Both the position numbers and the translations under genes were made by a program. Source: Hymenobacter psychrophilus (lineage in GTDB: Bacteria; Bacteroidota; Bacteroidia; Cytophagales; Hymenobacteraceae). From it: a stretch of 64,000 nt of DNA. The stretch is from the NCBI RefSeq assembly GCF_900107135.1, contig NZ_FNOV01000001.1, positions 62,001 to 126,000 on the forward strand. Direction: 5' to 3'. Shown here piece after piece: positions 17,817 through 27,033 of this stretch (positions are counted from its first letter, which is position 1; every line of letters begins with the position of its first letter). The notes beneath the pieces are model-generated. The model saw nothing but the letters and a program-made list of their open reading frames with translations, ran no database searches and was not told the origin of the DNA.

Positions 17817-20459
17817 TTACTCGGTAACCGCCCGCACGCTGGAGGCGCCTACGGCGCTGCGGCGTACGTCGGCGGGCGAGCCGCTGTACTCGACTACGCT
17901 GGCGCCAGTGGCATCGGCCTCCAGCTCCTCGGTAACGCGCAGACGTACTTTGCTGGCGCCTACCACATCAATGTTGGCGCGGCGGGCCGTGAAGCCCGGG
18001 GCAATTACCTCGCAGGCGCCGGCCCCGTCGATGCTGAGCTGATCGGCCGAGCCTCGTAGTGCTGCCCGGCAGCCGCCGGCCAGGTCCATGTTCAGTTCGT
18101 TGAACTTGCCGTCGAGGGTCAGTTGCGAACCGCCGGCCTGCTCTACCTGCAGGTCGCCGGTGCTAAAGCCGCTTACCCGGGCGCGGGCCCCGCCCACCAG
18201 CTCCAGCTGGTTAAGTACGGGCAGCTCCATTGTAATCAGTACCCGGCTGGCTTCCGAAGAAAAGCTGCCCAGCCGAAACACGCTGCGGTTGCGGGGCTTG
18301 ATAACCAGCTCGTTGCCGTCGCGCTTCACCACCAGTTGGCGCAGGGCCTCATCGGAGCCGGCGGCCTTGATGGAGTAGCTGCTGCCGGGGCGCACCACCA
18401 GCCGGTAGGGGCCGGCCACGGATACGTGGTCGAAATCGGAATCGGAGTAGCTGCGCCGGCCCGAGCCATAGCCGCTTTCGGCTGTGTCGAAGCTGTCTAC
18501 CCCACCCAAATCGAGGTTGATGTTGGCGTCGGAGCGGCCTTCGTCGTAGTCGCTGCTGTTGTCGTCGTCATTGTCGGCGTTGCTGCCGCGCAGGTCGGCA
18601 TCGGTGCAGTTGAGGCACTCCAGTTTGCTGCCCTGCATGCGGTACACGGCGTTTTCCGGCTTGTAGGGCTGGCGGCCGCCTACGTAGTCCTCGGCATCGA
18701 GCCAGTTGGCGAAGTCCTCCGTCATGCGGAAGGTGCGGCCGCGGGGCATGAGCAGGCGCAGGCGCATGTGCTGGTCGCGCAGGCGGGCGTTGGGCTGGTA
18801 GGTGAAGTGGTCGTCAATGCGCAGGGTCGAGTCGTTGAGGACGCGCAGGTTGTGGGCGGTGGAAGTGGCGGCCATGCGGCGGGCCAGCGAATCGGAGGAG
18901 CCTTTGGCCGAGATGATGCGCTCCAGCCGCGGGGCCTGGGCACTGTCGATGCCAATCATATCCAAATCAACCCACTGGTCGTTGTCGAGCTGGCGGCGCT
19001 CCAGCAGCAGCCGCGGGCTCGTCAGGCCGGCGAGGGCCACGGTTTGGGTAACTTCCGACTCGCGTCGAAACTCGCGGCCCACCTGCGTAGCGGCTATTGC
19101 GCTGCCTACAATGCCCAACAGCCACAAGCCCAGCAGCGTGAGGTTGCCGGCCCGCGACATAACCGAGCGGCGCAGCAGCAGGCCGAGGCCCGTGAGCAGC
19201 AGCGCCAGTGCCGGAATTCCAATCAGCAGAAAGAACGCCAGCACGGCCCAGACTGAAATATCGTTGAAGAGCAGGTAGGGCTGCAGCGGGCCAAAGTCGC
19301 CCCAGTTGGGGGCCGAAGTCAGGCCCAGGCCCACGCCCAGCCCAATTATAATCGGGAGCAGCATGCTAAAACCCGTGAGCACCAGAATACCCCCCACTAC
19401 GGCCCGGATGACGCCGCCCAGCCCGTTGAGCACCGGCCGGATGTTGCTGAACGAGTCCTCTAGAAACGTGCCCACGGGGCGGTTGTTGGGCGCACTGCCC
19501 TCCGAGCCAGCCGCATAGGGGTTGTTGCGCAGGTCGCTGTCGAGGGCCGAAAGCGTGACGGCCGAGCCACGCATGCGCAGCTTGTCGGACGCCGTTTTGG
19601 CCTCGGGCAGCAAAATCCATAGCACAATGTAGAGCGGGAAGGCAAAGCCGCCGGCGAACAAACCCACCAGGAACAGAATCCGCACCAACACGACGTCAAC
19701 CTTGAAATATGCCGCTAGGCCGGCCGATACACCGCCTACTTTGCCGTTGTCGGTGTCGCGGTAAAGCTTTTTGAATGTCGGGTCCTCGTCGGCCGGCGTA
19801 GCGTCGTAGCGCTTGGGCAGGGCAATCCAGAGTACTACGTAAACCAAGAACGCAAAGCCGCCGAAGTCAAACCCTCGCACGTGAAAGGCGTCTCCATCGA
19901 AATCAAAGGCACCCCGCACCAGCGGCTTAATGAGTAGCAGCGCCACAAAACCCAGCCGAATCCAGAGTGGATTAACGGCGAAATAGCGGGCAATACCGGC
20001 GGCTACGCCCGCAATTTTGCGGTTGGCCATGTCGCGGTACAGGCGCTTGGGGCCGGTTTCGGCCTCGGCCTCGTCGGCCACGGGGGGGAAGTCGGCGGTG
20101 GTGCTGCCGCCGCCGGTGGGGCCGGCGTAGGTGCCCCGGGCCGAGCCGTTGGCAACGGCCTCGGCCAGTAGCTGCTCATCTTCGTCGGCCTCGTCGGCGG
20201 GCTGGAAGTCGCTCACGCGGCCCATCTTGGCGGTCATGCTCTCCACGTCGTCCAGGGTGATGACCTGCTTGAGGGGGGAGAGGCGGGCGGCAAAGAGCTC
20301 GGCAATGCGGCCCTCAATGTCGGCCACAATTTCTTCGTGCCCGCGGTAGCCGCTGAAGTGCGCTTTTACCTCGGCCAGGTAGCGGCTGAGCACGTCGTAG
20401 CCATCTTCCTCAATGTGGAAGATCATGCCCTGGAGATTGATGCTGATGTTCTTTTTCAT
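17817..20459 (-). CDS. PspC-domain membrane protein fused to a GIN/DUF2807 adhesin-like domain
   Basis: 880 residues. The N-terminus (MKKNISINLQGMIFHIEEDGYDVLSRYL) is the head segment usual in Bacteroidota PspC proteins. Two PspC units follow: KRLYRDMANRKIAGVAAGIARYF (about 140-200) and KKLYRDTDNGKVGGVSAGLAAYF (about 230-290). Each is followed by hydrophobic helices. More membrane segments lie at about 345-470. The distal ~230 residues after an Asp/Ser-rich linker (DNDDDNSSDYDEG) have regular strands (LELVGGARARVSGFSTGDL, LTLDGKFNELNMDLAGG, ASKVRLRVTEELEADATGASVVEY) typical of the head-GIN/DUF2807 beta-helix. Inference: an envelope-stress sensor or organiser, co-regulated with the PadR gene 50 bases upstream. 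Confidence 0.88.
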   Translation of the reverse strand: MKKNISINLQGMIFHIEEDGYDVLSRYLAEVKAHFSGYRGHEEIVADIEGRIAELFAARLSPLKQVITLDDVESMTAKMGRVSDFQPADEADEDEQLLAEAVANGSARGTYAGPTGGGSTTADFPPVADEAEAETGPKRLYRDMANRKIAGVAAGIARYFAVNPLWIRLGFVALLLIKPLVRGAFDFDGDAFHVRGFDFGGFAFLVYVVLWIALPKRYDATPADEDPTFKKLYRDTDNGKVGGVSAGLAAYFKVDVVLVRILFLVGLFAGGFAFPLYIVLWILLPEAKTASDKLRMRGSAVTLSALDSDLRNNPYAAGSEGSAPNNRPVGTFLEDSFSNIRPVLNGLGGVIRAVVGGILVLTGFSMLLPIIIGLGVGLGLTSAPNWGDFGPLQPYLLFNDISVWAVLAFFLLIGIPALALLLTGLGLLLRRSVMSRAGNLTLLGLWLLGIVGSAIAATQVGREFRRESEVTQTVALAGLTSPRLLLERRQLDNDQWVDLDMIGIDSAQAPRLERIISAKGSSDSLARRMAATSTAHNLRVLNDSTLRIDDHFTYQPNARLRDQHMRLRLLMPRGRTFRMTEDFANWLDAEDYVGGRQPYKPENAVYRMQGSKLECLNCTDADLRGSNADNDDDNSSDYDEGRSDANINLDLGGVDSFDTAESGYGSGRRSYSDSDFDHVSVAGPYRLVVRPGSSYSIKAAGSDEALRQLVVKRDGNELVIKPRNRSVFRLGSFSSEASRVLITMELPVLNQLELVGGARARVSGFSTGDLQVEQAGGSQLTLDGKFNELNMDLAGGCRAALRGSADQLSIDGAGACEVIAPGFTARRANIDVVGASKVRLRVTEELEADATGASVVEYSGSPADVRRSAVGASSVRAVTE

Positions 20460-20509
20460 GGTCGTGGTTGCTGCAACAAGTCAACAATAGGAGAGGGGCG
20501 GGCGGGCGC

Positions 20510-20881
20510 TCAGAGCGCGAACTCCGGCGGCGCAGTTGGTTCGGGTGCGGCGCCGGGTTTCTGGCGGATGATGCGGACCGAGTCCTGGACTTCTTCCCAA
20601 GTCAGGCGCAGCTGGTGCAGAAAATCCTGGCCGGCCTCGGTGAGCGTGTAGTACTTGCGGGGCGGGCCACTCATAGATTCTTTCCAGGTATAGTCCAGCA
20701 GGCCCGCGTTTTTGAGGCGCGTAAGTAGCGGATAGAGCGTGCCTTCCACGACCAGCATGCGGGCCGCCGTCAGCTCTTCGAGCATGTCGGAGGCATATAC
20801 CTCGCCGCGGGCAATGATTTCCAGAATGCAATATTCCAGAATGCCCTTCCGCATCTGCACTTGGGTGTTCTCGACTTTCAT
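20510..20881 (-). CDS. PadR-family transcriptional regulator
   Basis: 123 residues. A winged-helix domain (MRKGILEYCILEIIARGEVYASDMLEEL ... VVEGTLYPLLTRLKNAGLLDYTW) is followed by the PadR signature GPPRKYYTLTEAGQDFL and a short C-terminal helix. It lies directly upstream of, and in the same direction as, the PspC gene, a conserved pair in Bacteroidota, so autoregulation and control of pspC are expected. A near-perfect dyad at 20928-20948, 47 bases before the start, fits as its operator. Confidence 0.92.
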   Translation of the reverse strand: MKVENTQVQMRKGILEYCILEIIARGEVYASDMLEELTAARMLVVEGTLYPLLTRLKNAGLLDYTWKESMSGPPRKYYTLTEAGQDFLHQLRLTWEEVQDSVRIIRQKPGAAPEPTAPPEFAL

Positions 20882-20927
20882 GGGCGTGGGCAGATTGGGT
20901 GGATGAATGAATCAAAGGTAGCAAAAG

Positions 20928-20948
20928 GTACTATGTAACACAAGGTAC
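20928..20948. promoter_or_regulatory. Probable PadR operator upstream of padR-pspC
   Basis: The dyad reads GTAC-N2-TGT-N3-ACA-N2-GTAC: every specified base is matched in the opposite half. TGT/ACA half-sites are typical of PadR operators. Flanking AAGGTA repeats occur at 20914-20920, 20924-20930 and 20942-20947. The ligand or signal is unknown. Confidence 0.6.
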
Positions 20949-21003
20949 TGTTGAAATATATTTTTGGTTGCATAATGTTCCTTCCTGCCAGTGCCCGGCC
21001 AGG

Positions 21004-21034
21004 TCTGGCAGCTAAGCCCGGCGGCGTATCTTTG
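21004..21034 (+). promoter_or_regulatory. Promoter of the PorV/PorQ-like gene
   Basis: TATCTTTG (21027-21034) matches TAnnTTTG exactly. A weak TCTG (21004-21007) occupies the expected upstream position. It lies about 120 bases before the start codon. Confidence 0.5.
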
Positions 21035-21156
21035 CACTGCCGCATTAGGTTTTTGGCGAGGCAGGCAATCCGAGACGCACTATTAATAAGTATCTTGCGT
21101 TGCTGCCGAACAGTGCTTTTCTTCCTCTATCGGATTCGTATTTGGCTTACTTCTCC

Positions 21157-22254
21157 ATGCTCCACCTCTCCTCCTATAAGGCCCTGCTACTAGGCGCGGG
21201 CCTGAGCTTTTCGGCGCTGGCGCCGGCCCTGGCCCAGACCAAAACGCCCAAGTACAGCAACGAATTTTTGAATGTGGGCGTGGGCGGCCGGGCCCTGGGC
21301 ATGGGCAAAGTGCAGGTCAGCCTGGCCAACGACGCCACCGCCGGCTACTGGAACCCGGCCGGCCTGGTGAACCAGAAAACCAAGTTCGATGGCGTGCTGA
21401 TGCACTCTGAGCTGTTTTCGGGCATCGTGAAAAACGACTACGCCGGCTTCGGGATGAAGCTCGACGATAAAAGCGCGCTGGGTGTGAGCCTCATTCGGCT
21501 GGGCGTTGATGACATTGCCGACACCCGCAACCTAGTGAACGAGTACGGCTACATCGATTACAACAACATCCGCTACTTCTCGGTGGCCGACTACGCGCTG
21601 CTGCTTTCCTACGCCCGCCAGATAAGCTCCATTAAGGGCCTGCAGGTGGGCGCCAATGCCAAGGTCATCTACCGCAACATCGGCTCATTTGCTGATGCCA
21701 TCGGCTTTGGCATTGATGCCGGCGTGCAGTACCGCCGCAACGGCTGGCAGCTGGGCCTGATGGCCCGCGATATTACCACCACCTACAACGCCTGGACCAT
21801 TCACCGCGACCAGTTCGAAGGACCGGCCAACGCCCTGGATCAGATTCCGGAAAACAGCACTGAGATAACGCTGCCCCTCTTCGTGTTCGGCGGTAGTCGC
21901 CTCATCAGGCTGCCCGGCGAATTCACGGCCCTGGCGGCCCTCGATATGGAACTGAGCACCGACGGCCAGCGCAACACGCTGGTGTCGAGCAAGGCTGTCA
22001 ACATCGACCCGCGCGCGGGGCTGGAGCTGGGCTACAAAAACCTGGTGTACCTGCGCGGTGGCGTGGGCAACGCGCAGCAGGTGCAGTCGTTTACAGGCTC
22101 CGAAACCTGGAAAGTGCAGCCCAGCCTGGGCTTGGGCGTGGCCCTGAGCGGCCTGCGCCTCGATATGGCCCTGACCCGACTGGCTGTGGAAAAGCTCGGC
22201 CAACGTTCGCAGCCCACCTCCATCATCGTGTCGCTGGGCTACGGCCTTAAATAA
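21157..22254 (+). CDS. PorV/PorQ-family outer-membrane protein of the type IX secretion system
   Basis: 365 residues from ATG 21157, where MLHLSSYKALLLGAGLSFSALAPALAQ gives a proper signal peptide; the longer frame starts 57 bases earlier. The family signature follows the signal: NEFLNVGVGGRALGMGKVQVSLANDATAGYWNPAGL. The rest alternates barrel-like strands and ends in IIVSLGYGLK. PorV-type proteins (FadL fold) shuttle T9SS cargo from the translocon to the C25 sortase PorU. The next gene is a PorU-like peptidase, which supports a paired role. Whether it is the primary PorV or a paralogue for the PorU2 branch cannot be settled here. Confidence 0.82.
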   Translation: MLHLSSYKALLLGAGLSFSALAPALAQTKTPKYSNEFLNVGVGGRALGMGKVQVSLANDATAGYWNPAGLVNQKTKFDGVLMHSELFSGIVKNDYAGFGMKLDDKSALGVSLIRLGVDDIADTRNLVNEYGYIDYNNIRYFSVADYALLLSYARQISSIKGLQVGANAKVIYRNIGSFADAIGFGIDAGVQYRRNGWQLGLMARDITTTYNAWTIHRDQFEGPANALDQIPENSTEITLPLFVFGGSRLIRLPGEFTALAALDMELSTDGQRNTLVSSKAVNIDPRAGLELGYKNLVYLRGGVGNAQQVQSFTGSETWKVQPSLGLGVALSGLRLDMALTRLAVEKLGQRSQPTSIIVSLGYGLK

Positions 22255-22416
22255 GCTTTTAGCTGAAAGCTGCTAGCTGTTAGCTTTTTGGGCTGATGGA
22301 CAATGGTATTCAGTTGGAACAGTGCACAAGTATCAGCCGACCAGATAAGGTACATGTGGTCGGCTATTCTCCAGAACGAAAGCTAACAGCTCTCAGCTCT
22401 TAGCTAACAGCTTAGA
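22252..22416. repeat. About 165-bp element with imperfect terminal inverted repeats
   Basis: The left end (22252-22290, built of TTAGCTG/AAGCTG units) resembles the reverse complement of the right end (22377-22415). Between them is a perfect 9-bp stem (AGCCGACCA near 22335 with TGGTCGGCT near 22357). It fills the space between two probably co-functional genes and looks MITE-like. Confidence 0.5.
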
Positions 22417-22419
22417 ATT

Positions 22420-25400
22420 ATGAAACAGAATTACCTGAAGACTATGTGGCTGGTGCTACTGCTGAGCCTGCTGGGCATGGCGGCCGCCCGGGCGCAGTCG
22501 GGCCCCTACGGCAACGAGTGGCTGGTACCGGGCCAGCAGTACTATAAGATAAAAGTGGCCCGCGACGGTATCTACCGTCTCAACTATGCCTACCTGCAAC
22601 AGGCGGGCCTGACCAGCGCCGACCCGCGCCGGTTGCAGCTGTGGCGCCGGGGCCGCGAGGTGGCCATCCATGTGGGCGGCAACGCTACGGCGTTGGATGC
22701 CAGTTCGTTCGTGGAATTATTCGGCCAGCGCAACGACGGCCAGCTCGACCGGGGCATGTATAAGAACGCCGCCGATCAGGCCCACAAGCTCTACAGCTTG
22801 TTCACCGATACAGCGGCTTATTTCCTCACGGTTTCGCCCACCACGCTGGGCAAGCGCATGACCCAGCCCCAGCTAGCCGCCGCTGCGCCGCACGCGAATT
22901 GGCTGGGCTACCGGACCGAAGTGCTGGCCACCAGCTGGGCCAGCATCAGCGAGGAGTCATTCGTGTACCTGCCGTGGATGGAAGCGGGGGAGGGTTTCTT
23001 TTCGGACTTGTATGGCGTTCGGGCTAAGCCGGATGGTACCAGTGATGTGTACGATGGCAGCTTTACTGTCGACTCGCTGACGGCAATAGTCGGCGACCCC
23101 AGGCTGGAGATGCTAGTGGTCGGCTTCCGGAACACGATCCGCACCGTAACCATAGCGGTAACCTCGGGTACGAGCCCGCGTCAGTTGGGGTCGTTCACGC
23201 TGGCCGGATTCAACTCCACCCGGTTCCGCACGGCCTTGCGCGCTACTGATATAGGTGCCGATGGCAAATTGCAGCTCAAGCTGAGTACCCCGCCAACACC
23301 CGGTTTCGTGGGCGACAACTTTGTGCGGGTGGGCTACGTGCGCGTTACGTATCCGCAAACGCCCCGCTGGGCTACCGGCCAGACGGGCCTAACGGTGCTG
23401 TCCGATTCGACGCTGACCGGCGCGCTGGCTTACCAGCCCACCAACCTGCCCGCCACCGTGCTGGGCTACGACGTAACCGACCCCTACAGCGTGGTGCGCG
23501 TATCGCAGGCGGCTAATGCGGCCGGGCAACTCGTGTTTCCGGCGGCTACAGACGGGAGGGCCCGCGTGCTGCGCCTGCACGATGGCGCCCGCACCCTGGT
23601 GCCCCCGCTGCCGGCGCAGCAAGTCCGCTTTCGGGCGTTGCCCACCACGGCCAACTTTTTGGTGGTGAGTGCCCGCGGACTGATGCAGCCCACGGCCGAT
23701 GGCACCACGGCCAACGCCGTGCGCAGCTATGCCGCCTACCGGGCTTCGGCCACCGGCGGCAAGTACGATACGCTCACCGTCAGCACCGAGCAGCTCTACG
23801 ACCAGTTTCACTACGGCGAGAAATCGGCGCTGGCTATCCGGCAGTTTGCGCAGTGGATGCTGGACGTGGGCGGTCCGCGGCAGCGCTACCTGCTGCTGCT
23901 GGGCAAGGGCTACGAAACGGGCACGGCCATTAACGGCCGCCTGCACCGCCGGTTTACGCCGGCGCAGTACGGCGGCACGCCCGATTACGTGCCAACCAGC
24001 TCGCGGGGTGCTTCCGACATTTTCTTCACGGCCGACTGGCAGAAGGGCGACTACGTGAGCCGCATGGCCACCGGCCGCATTGCGGCCAACAACCCGGCCC
24101 AGATAATGATTTACCTGAGCAAGCTGCGCGAGCATGAGGCCCTGGGCCTGGAGCCCTGGCGGCGCAACGTGCTGCTGATGGCGGGCGGCCAGGAACCCGG
24201 CGAGCCGGAAGAGTTCAAGGGCTACTTGGAAGAATACGGCCGCATCATGAAGAAGCCCTTTTTCGGGGGCCGCGTCGTGCGCTTTATCGACCGGATAGGG
24301 CGGCTGGGCTACGAGCCGATAATTGTGGACATTGCGCCCCAGGTGAACGAGGGCGTGTCCATTATCAGCTACTTCGGCCACGGCAGCCTGCGCGACTTCA
24401 ACCTGACGCCCACCAATATTCTGGCCCCGGCCAGCGGCTACGCCAACAAGGGCCGCTACCCGGTGATGTTCATGAGTGGCTGCGTGGCGGGCAATGCCTT
24501 TACGGGCCTGGGCTCCATGGGCGAAGACTGGATGCTGGTGGCCGACAAGGGCTGCATCGGCTTCATGGGCAACTCCTCGCTCGATGTGGCGGCTAACATC
24601 GACAAAGTAGACAAGCTGACGTACACGCTGCTGCTCAACGATCCGCAGTGGTATGGCAAGCCCGTGGTAGAAGCGCAGGCCGAAGCCTTCCGGCGGTTGC
24701 AGCCCGTGCTGGTGCCGGGGCAATTCGGCATTCCCTCGCTGATGAGTACCATCTGGCAGGGCGACCCAGCCCTGCGGCTGTTCTCGCCCGAGCGTCCCGA
24801 TTTCCAAACCGCCGACAACCGCCTGCAGCTGGCGCCAACGGTGGTACCAGCCACACCTAATGCCGCGTTTGAACTGAAGCTGGGCGTGAGCAATCCGGGT
24901 AAAATTACCACTGGCGCACTGCCGATTCGCGTTACCCGCATGGTAGGCAGCAACACCAGCGTCACCAACTTCGTGGTACCCCAGGCCCGCCAGGATACCA
25001 CCTACACGCTGGCCCTGACCAACCCGACCACCGGCAGCGTGGCTGGCCAGAATACGTTTCAGGTGGATATTGACCCCGACAACCTCATCCCCGAACTCGA
25101 CGAAACCAACAACCGCGCAACGCTCAGCTACACCTTCCTGACGGGCGGTGTGACGCCACTCAGCCCACCCGAGTTTGCCATTGTGGGCTCGAATGATGTG
25201 CGGCTGGTGGCCCAGAGCAACGTGCCCACCACCAGTAGCCGCGAGTACGACCTGGAGCTTGACACTACGCAAACCTTTGCCAAACCGCTCCGGCAAGCGA
25301 AGCTGAGCGCGGTGATGGTACCCGAATGGACGCCCGCGTTGCCTGTTTTGCCCGGCCAGCCCGACAGCGTAGTATGGTACTGGCGCGTGCGCCTGCACAC

Positions 25401-26949
25401 GCCGCAGGGCGACGAAAGCCCCGACTGGGCCGTTAGCTCGTTCCGCGTGATTAAGGGCCGTACGCAGGGCGGTTGGTCGCAGAGCCACCCCGGCCAGTTC
25501 CGCCGCGACGAGCGGAGCGGGGTGGAAGTAGCCGTGCCCGGTGGGCAGTGGAGCTTTGACGAGAACACCCGGCAGGCCACCGTTACGTCTACCCGCATTG
25601 GGCCGGCCCGGCAGTGGGAAACGCTTTACCACACCATCCGCACCGGCTCGGAAACGGGCTATACGCTGAAGCTGCTGGGCATCGACAGCCTGGGTACGAC
25701 CACCGTGCTCAACCCCAACGTTACGAGCCGGACGCTGGCGCTGAGCAGCGTATCGGCCAAGTTGTACCGCTACCTGCAGCTGCAGGCCACGCTCACGACC
25801 GATAACCCCGGCCAGACTCCGCAGCTGGAGCAATGGCTGGTAACTTATCAGGGCGTGCCCGAAGGCGTAGTGCGGCCCAGCGCCACGCCCCTAACGGCCG
25901 CTCAACTAACCGATCAGGCGCAGAAAACCGGTTTGGTTACGGTGCCGGTGTCTTTCCAGAACGTGTCGGATTTCGACTTTAAAGCGCCACTGGTGGGCTA
26001 CATTGTGCTGCGCTCGGGCACGGCCGGCGCCCCGCGCGAACGGTATTATCCGCTGCAGGGGCCGGCGCTGCTGGCCCACACCCAGCAGACGTACAGCGTC
26101 GCGCTCGATGCCCGCGGCCTCTACGGCACGCTCTCGGGCCAGGTAGTGCTTAACCCGCGCCGCCAGCCCGAGCAGAACTACTTCAACAACGAGCTAACAT
26201 TGGCACCCTTCGAGGTGGTAAACAACGATACGCCGCCAGTGCTCGACGTGGCCTTCGACGGCCGCCACCTGCTCAACGGCGAAATCGTGTCGCCGCGGCC
26301 CAGCATCAGCGTGCAGCTGCGCGATTTGGATAAATTGCGGCCGGTTACCGGCCGTGGTAACTTCCTGCTCGTGCTCACTCCGCGCGGCAAACCCAGCCAG
26401 GCTATTGACCTGAACGGGGGCAGTATCACCTCCTTCAAGGTAGATTCGGCTCAGGGCCTGGCCCGTATGGTGTTCGAGCCAGGTAAGAGCCAGCCCCTCG
26501 CCGATAACGTTTACACGCTGGAAGTGCAGGGCAAGGACGGTAGCGGTAACCCGGCCGGTACTGAGCCCTACCGCATCACATTCGAGGTCGTGTCGGGCTC
26601 GTCCATTACCAACGTTTTCCCCTACCCGAACCCGGTAACCAGTAAAACCCGCTTCGTCTTCACGCTCACCGGCGAGGTGATGCCGCGCAACATGAAAATT
26701 CAGATTGTGAGTCTGACTGGCCGGGTTGTGAAGGAAATTATGATGGAGGAAATGGGCCCGTTGCGCATCGGTAACAACATTACGGAGCAGTACTGGGACG
26801 GCACCGACACCTACGGCGACCGGCTGGCCAATGGCACCTACCTCTACCGCGTGGTACTCGACGACCCCACCGGCGCGTTCAAGCAGCGCACCACCGCCGC
26901 CGACAAGGCCTTCAAGAAGGACTGGGGTAAGCTGGTGCTGTTACGGTAA
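22420..26949 (+). CDS. porU2: C25-family cysteine peptidase, PorU2-like T9SS sortase
   Basis: 1509 residues. A signal peptide ends at ARAQ (about 26). The N-terminal beta-rich part (YYKIKVARDGIYRLNYAYL) matches PorU-like proteins. The gingipain-type C25 domain spans roughly 420-790 (YLLLLGKGYETG, DYVPTSSRGASDIFFTADW). Catalytic His654 lies in SYFGHGS and Cys688 in FMSGCVAGNAF; both are intact. A CARDB-like domain follows (DPDNLIPELDETNNRATL), then further Ig-like modules and a C-terminal FlgD-like domain (FPYPNPVTSKTRFVF ... DTYGDRLANGTYLYRV). PorU cleaves T9SS sorting domains and attaches cargo to the surface. This long form resembles proteins called PorU2; that name is from memory. Confidence 0.82.
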   Translation: MKQNYLKTMWLVLLLSLLGMAAARAQSGPYGNEWLVPGQQYYKIKVARDGIYRLNYAYLQQAGLTSADPRRLQLWRRGREVAIHVGGNATALDASSFVELFGQRNDGQLDRGMYKNAADQAHKLYSLFTDTAAYFLTVSPTTLGKRMTQPQLAAAAPHANWLGYRTEVLATSWASISEESFVYLPWMEAGEGFFSDLYGVRAKPDGTSDVYDGSFTVDSLTAIVGDPRLEMLVVGFRNTIRTVTIAVTSGTSPRQLGSFTLAGFNSTRFRTALRATDIGADGKLQLKLSTPPTPGFVGDNFVRVGYVRVTYPQTPRWATGQTGLTVLSDSTLTGALAYQPTNLPATVLGYDVTDPYSVVRVSQAANAAGQLVFPAATDGRARVLRLHDGARTLVPPLPAQQVRFRALPTTANFLVVSARGLMQPTADGTTANAVRSYAAYRASATGGKYDTLTVSTEQLYDQFHYGEKSALAIRQFAQWMLDVGGPRQRYLLLLGKGYETGTAINGRLHRRFTPAQYGGTPDYVPTSSRGASDIFFTADWQKGDYVSRMATGRIAANNPAQIMIYLSKLREHEALGLEPWRRNVLLMAGGQEPGEPEEFKGYLEEYGRIMKKPFFGGRVVRFIDRIGRLGYEPIIVDIAPQVNEGVSIISYFGHGSLRDFNLTPTNILAPASGYANKGRYPVMFMSGCVAGNAFTGLGSMGEDWMLVADKGCIGFMGNSSLDVAANIDKVDKLTYTLLLNDPQWYGKPVVEAQAEAFRRLQPVLVPGQFGIPSLMSTIWQGDPALRLFSPERPDFQTADNRLQLAPTVVPATPNAAFELKLGVSNPGKITTGALPIRVTRMVGSNTSVTNFVVPQARQDTTYTLALTNPTTGSVAGQNTFQVDIDPDNLIPELDETNNRATLSYTFLTGGVTPLSPPEFAIVGSNDVRLVAQSNVPTTSSREYDLELDTTQTFAKPLRQAKLSAVMVPEWTPALPVLPGQPDSVVWYWRVRLHTPQGDESPDWAVSSFRVIKGRTQGGWSQSHPGQFRRDERSGVEVAVPGGQWSFDENTRQATVTSTRIGPARQWETLYHTIRTGSETGYTLKLLGIDSLGTTTVLNPNVTSRTLALSSVSAKLYRYLQLQATLTTDNPGQTPQLEQWLVTYQGVPEGVVRPSATPLTAAQLTDQAQKTGLVTVPVSFQNVSDFDFKAPLVGYIVLRSGTAGAPRERYYPLQGPALLAHTQQTYSVALDARGLYGTLSGQVVLNPRRQPEQNYFNNELTLAPFEVVNNDTPPVLDVAFDGRHLLNGEIVSPRPSISVQLRDLDKLRPVTGRGNFLLVLTPRGKPSQAIDLNGGSITSFKVDSAQGLARMVFEPGKSQPLADNVYTLEVQGKDGSGNPAGTEPYRITFEVVSGSSITNVFPYPNPVTSKTRFVFTLTGEVMPRNMKIQIVSLTGRVVKEIMMEEMGPLRIGNNITEQYWDGTDTYGDRLANGTYLYRVVLDDPTGAFKQRTTAADKAFKKDWGKLVLLR

Positions 26950-26950
26950 T

Positions 26951-27031
26951 TGAGCGGTGCCAGCAAGTGCAGAGGCCGGGCAGCAATACCACTAGGTATG
27001 CTGCCCGGCCTCTGCACTTGCTGGCCGCTCA
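26951..27031. terminator. Long bidirectional hairpin between porU2 and folA
   Basis: A perfect 24-bp core (26961-26984 with 27000-27023) is extended by imperfect flanks to about 26951-27031. It separates convergent gene ends at 26949 (+) and 27034 (-). Confidence 0.75.
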
Positions 27032-27033
27032 GT

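Noticed and set aside
23389..25833. 814-codon minus-strand frame opposite porU2
   Set aside because: Antisense to the C25 peptidase with its catalytic His and Cys; composition is that of a codon-bias shadow (His, Gln, Ala, Arg rich).
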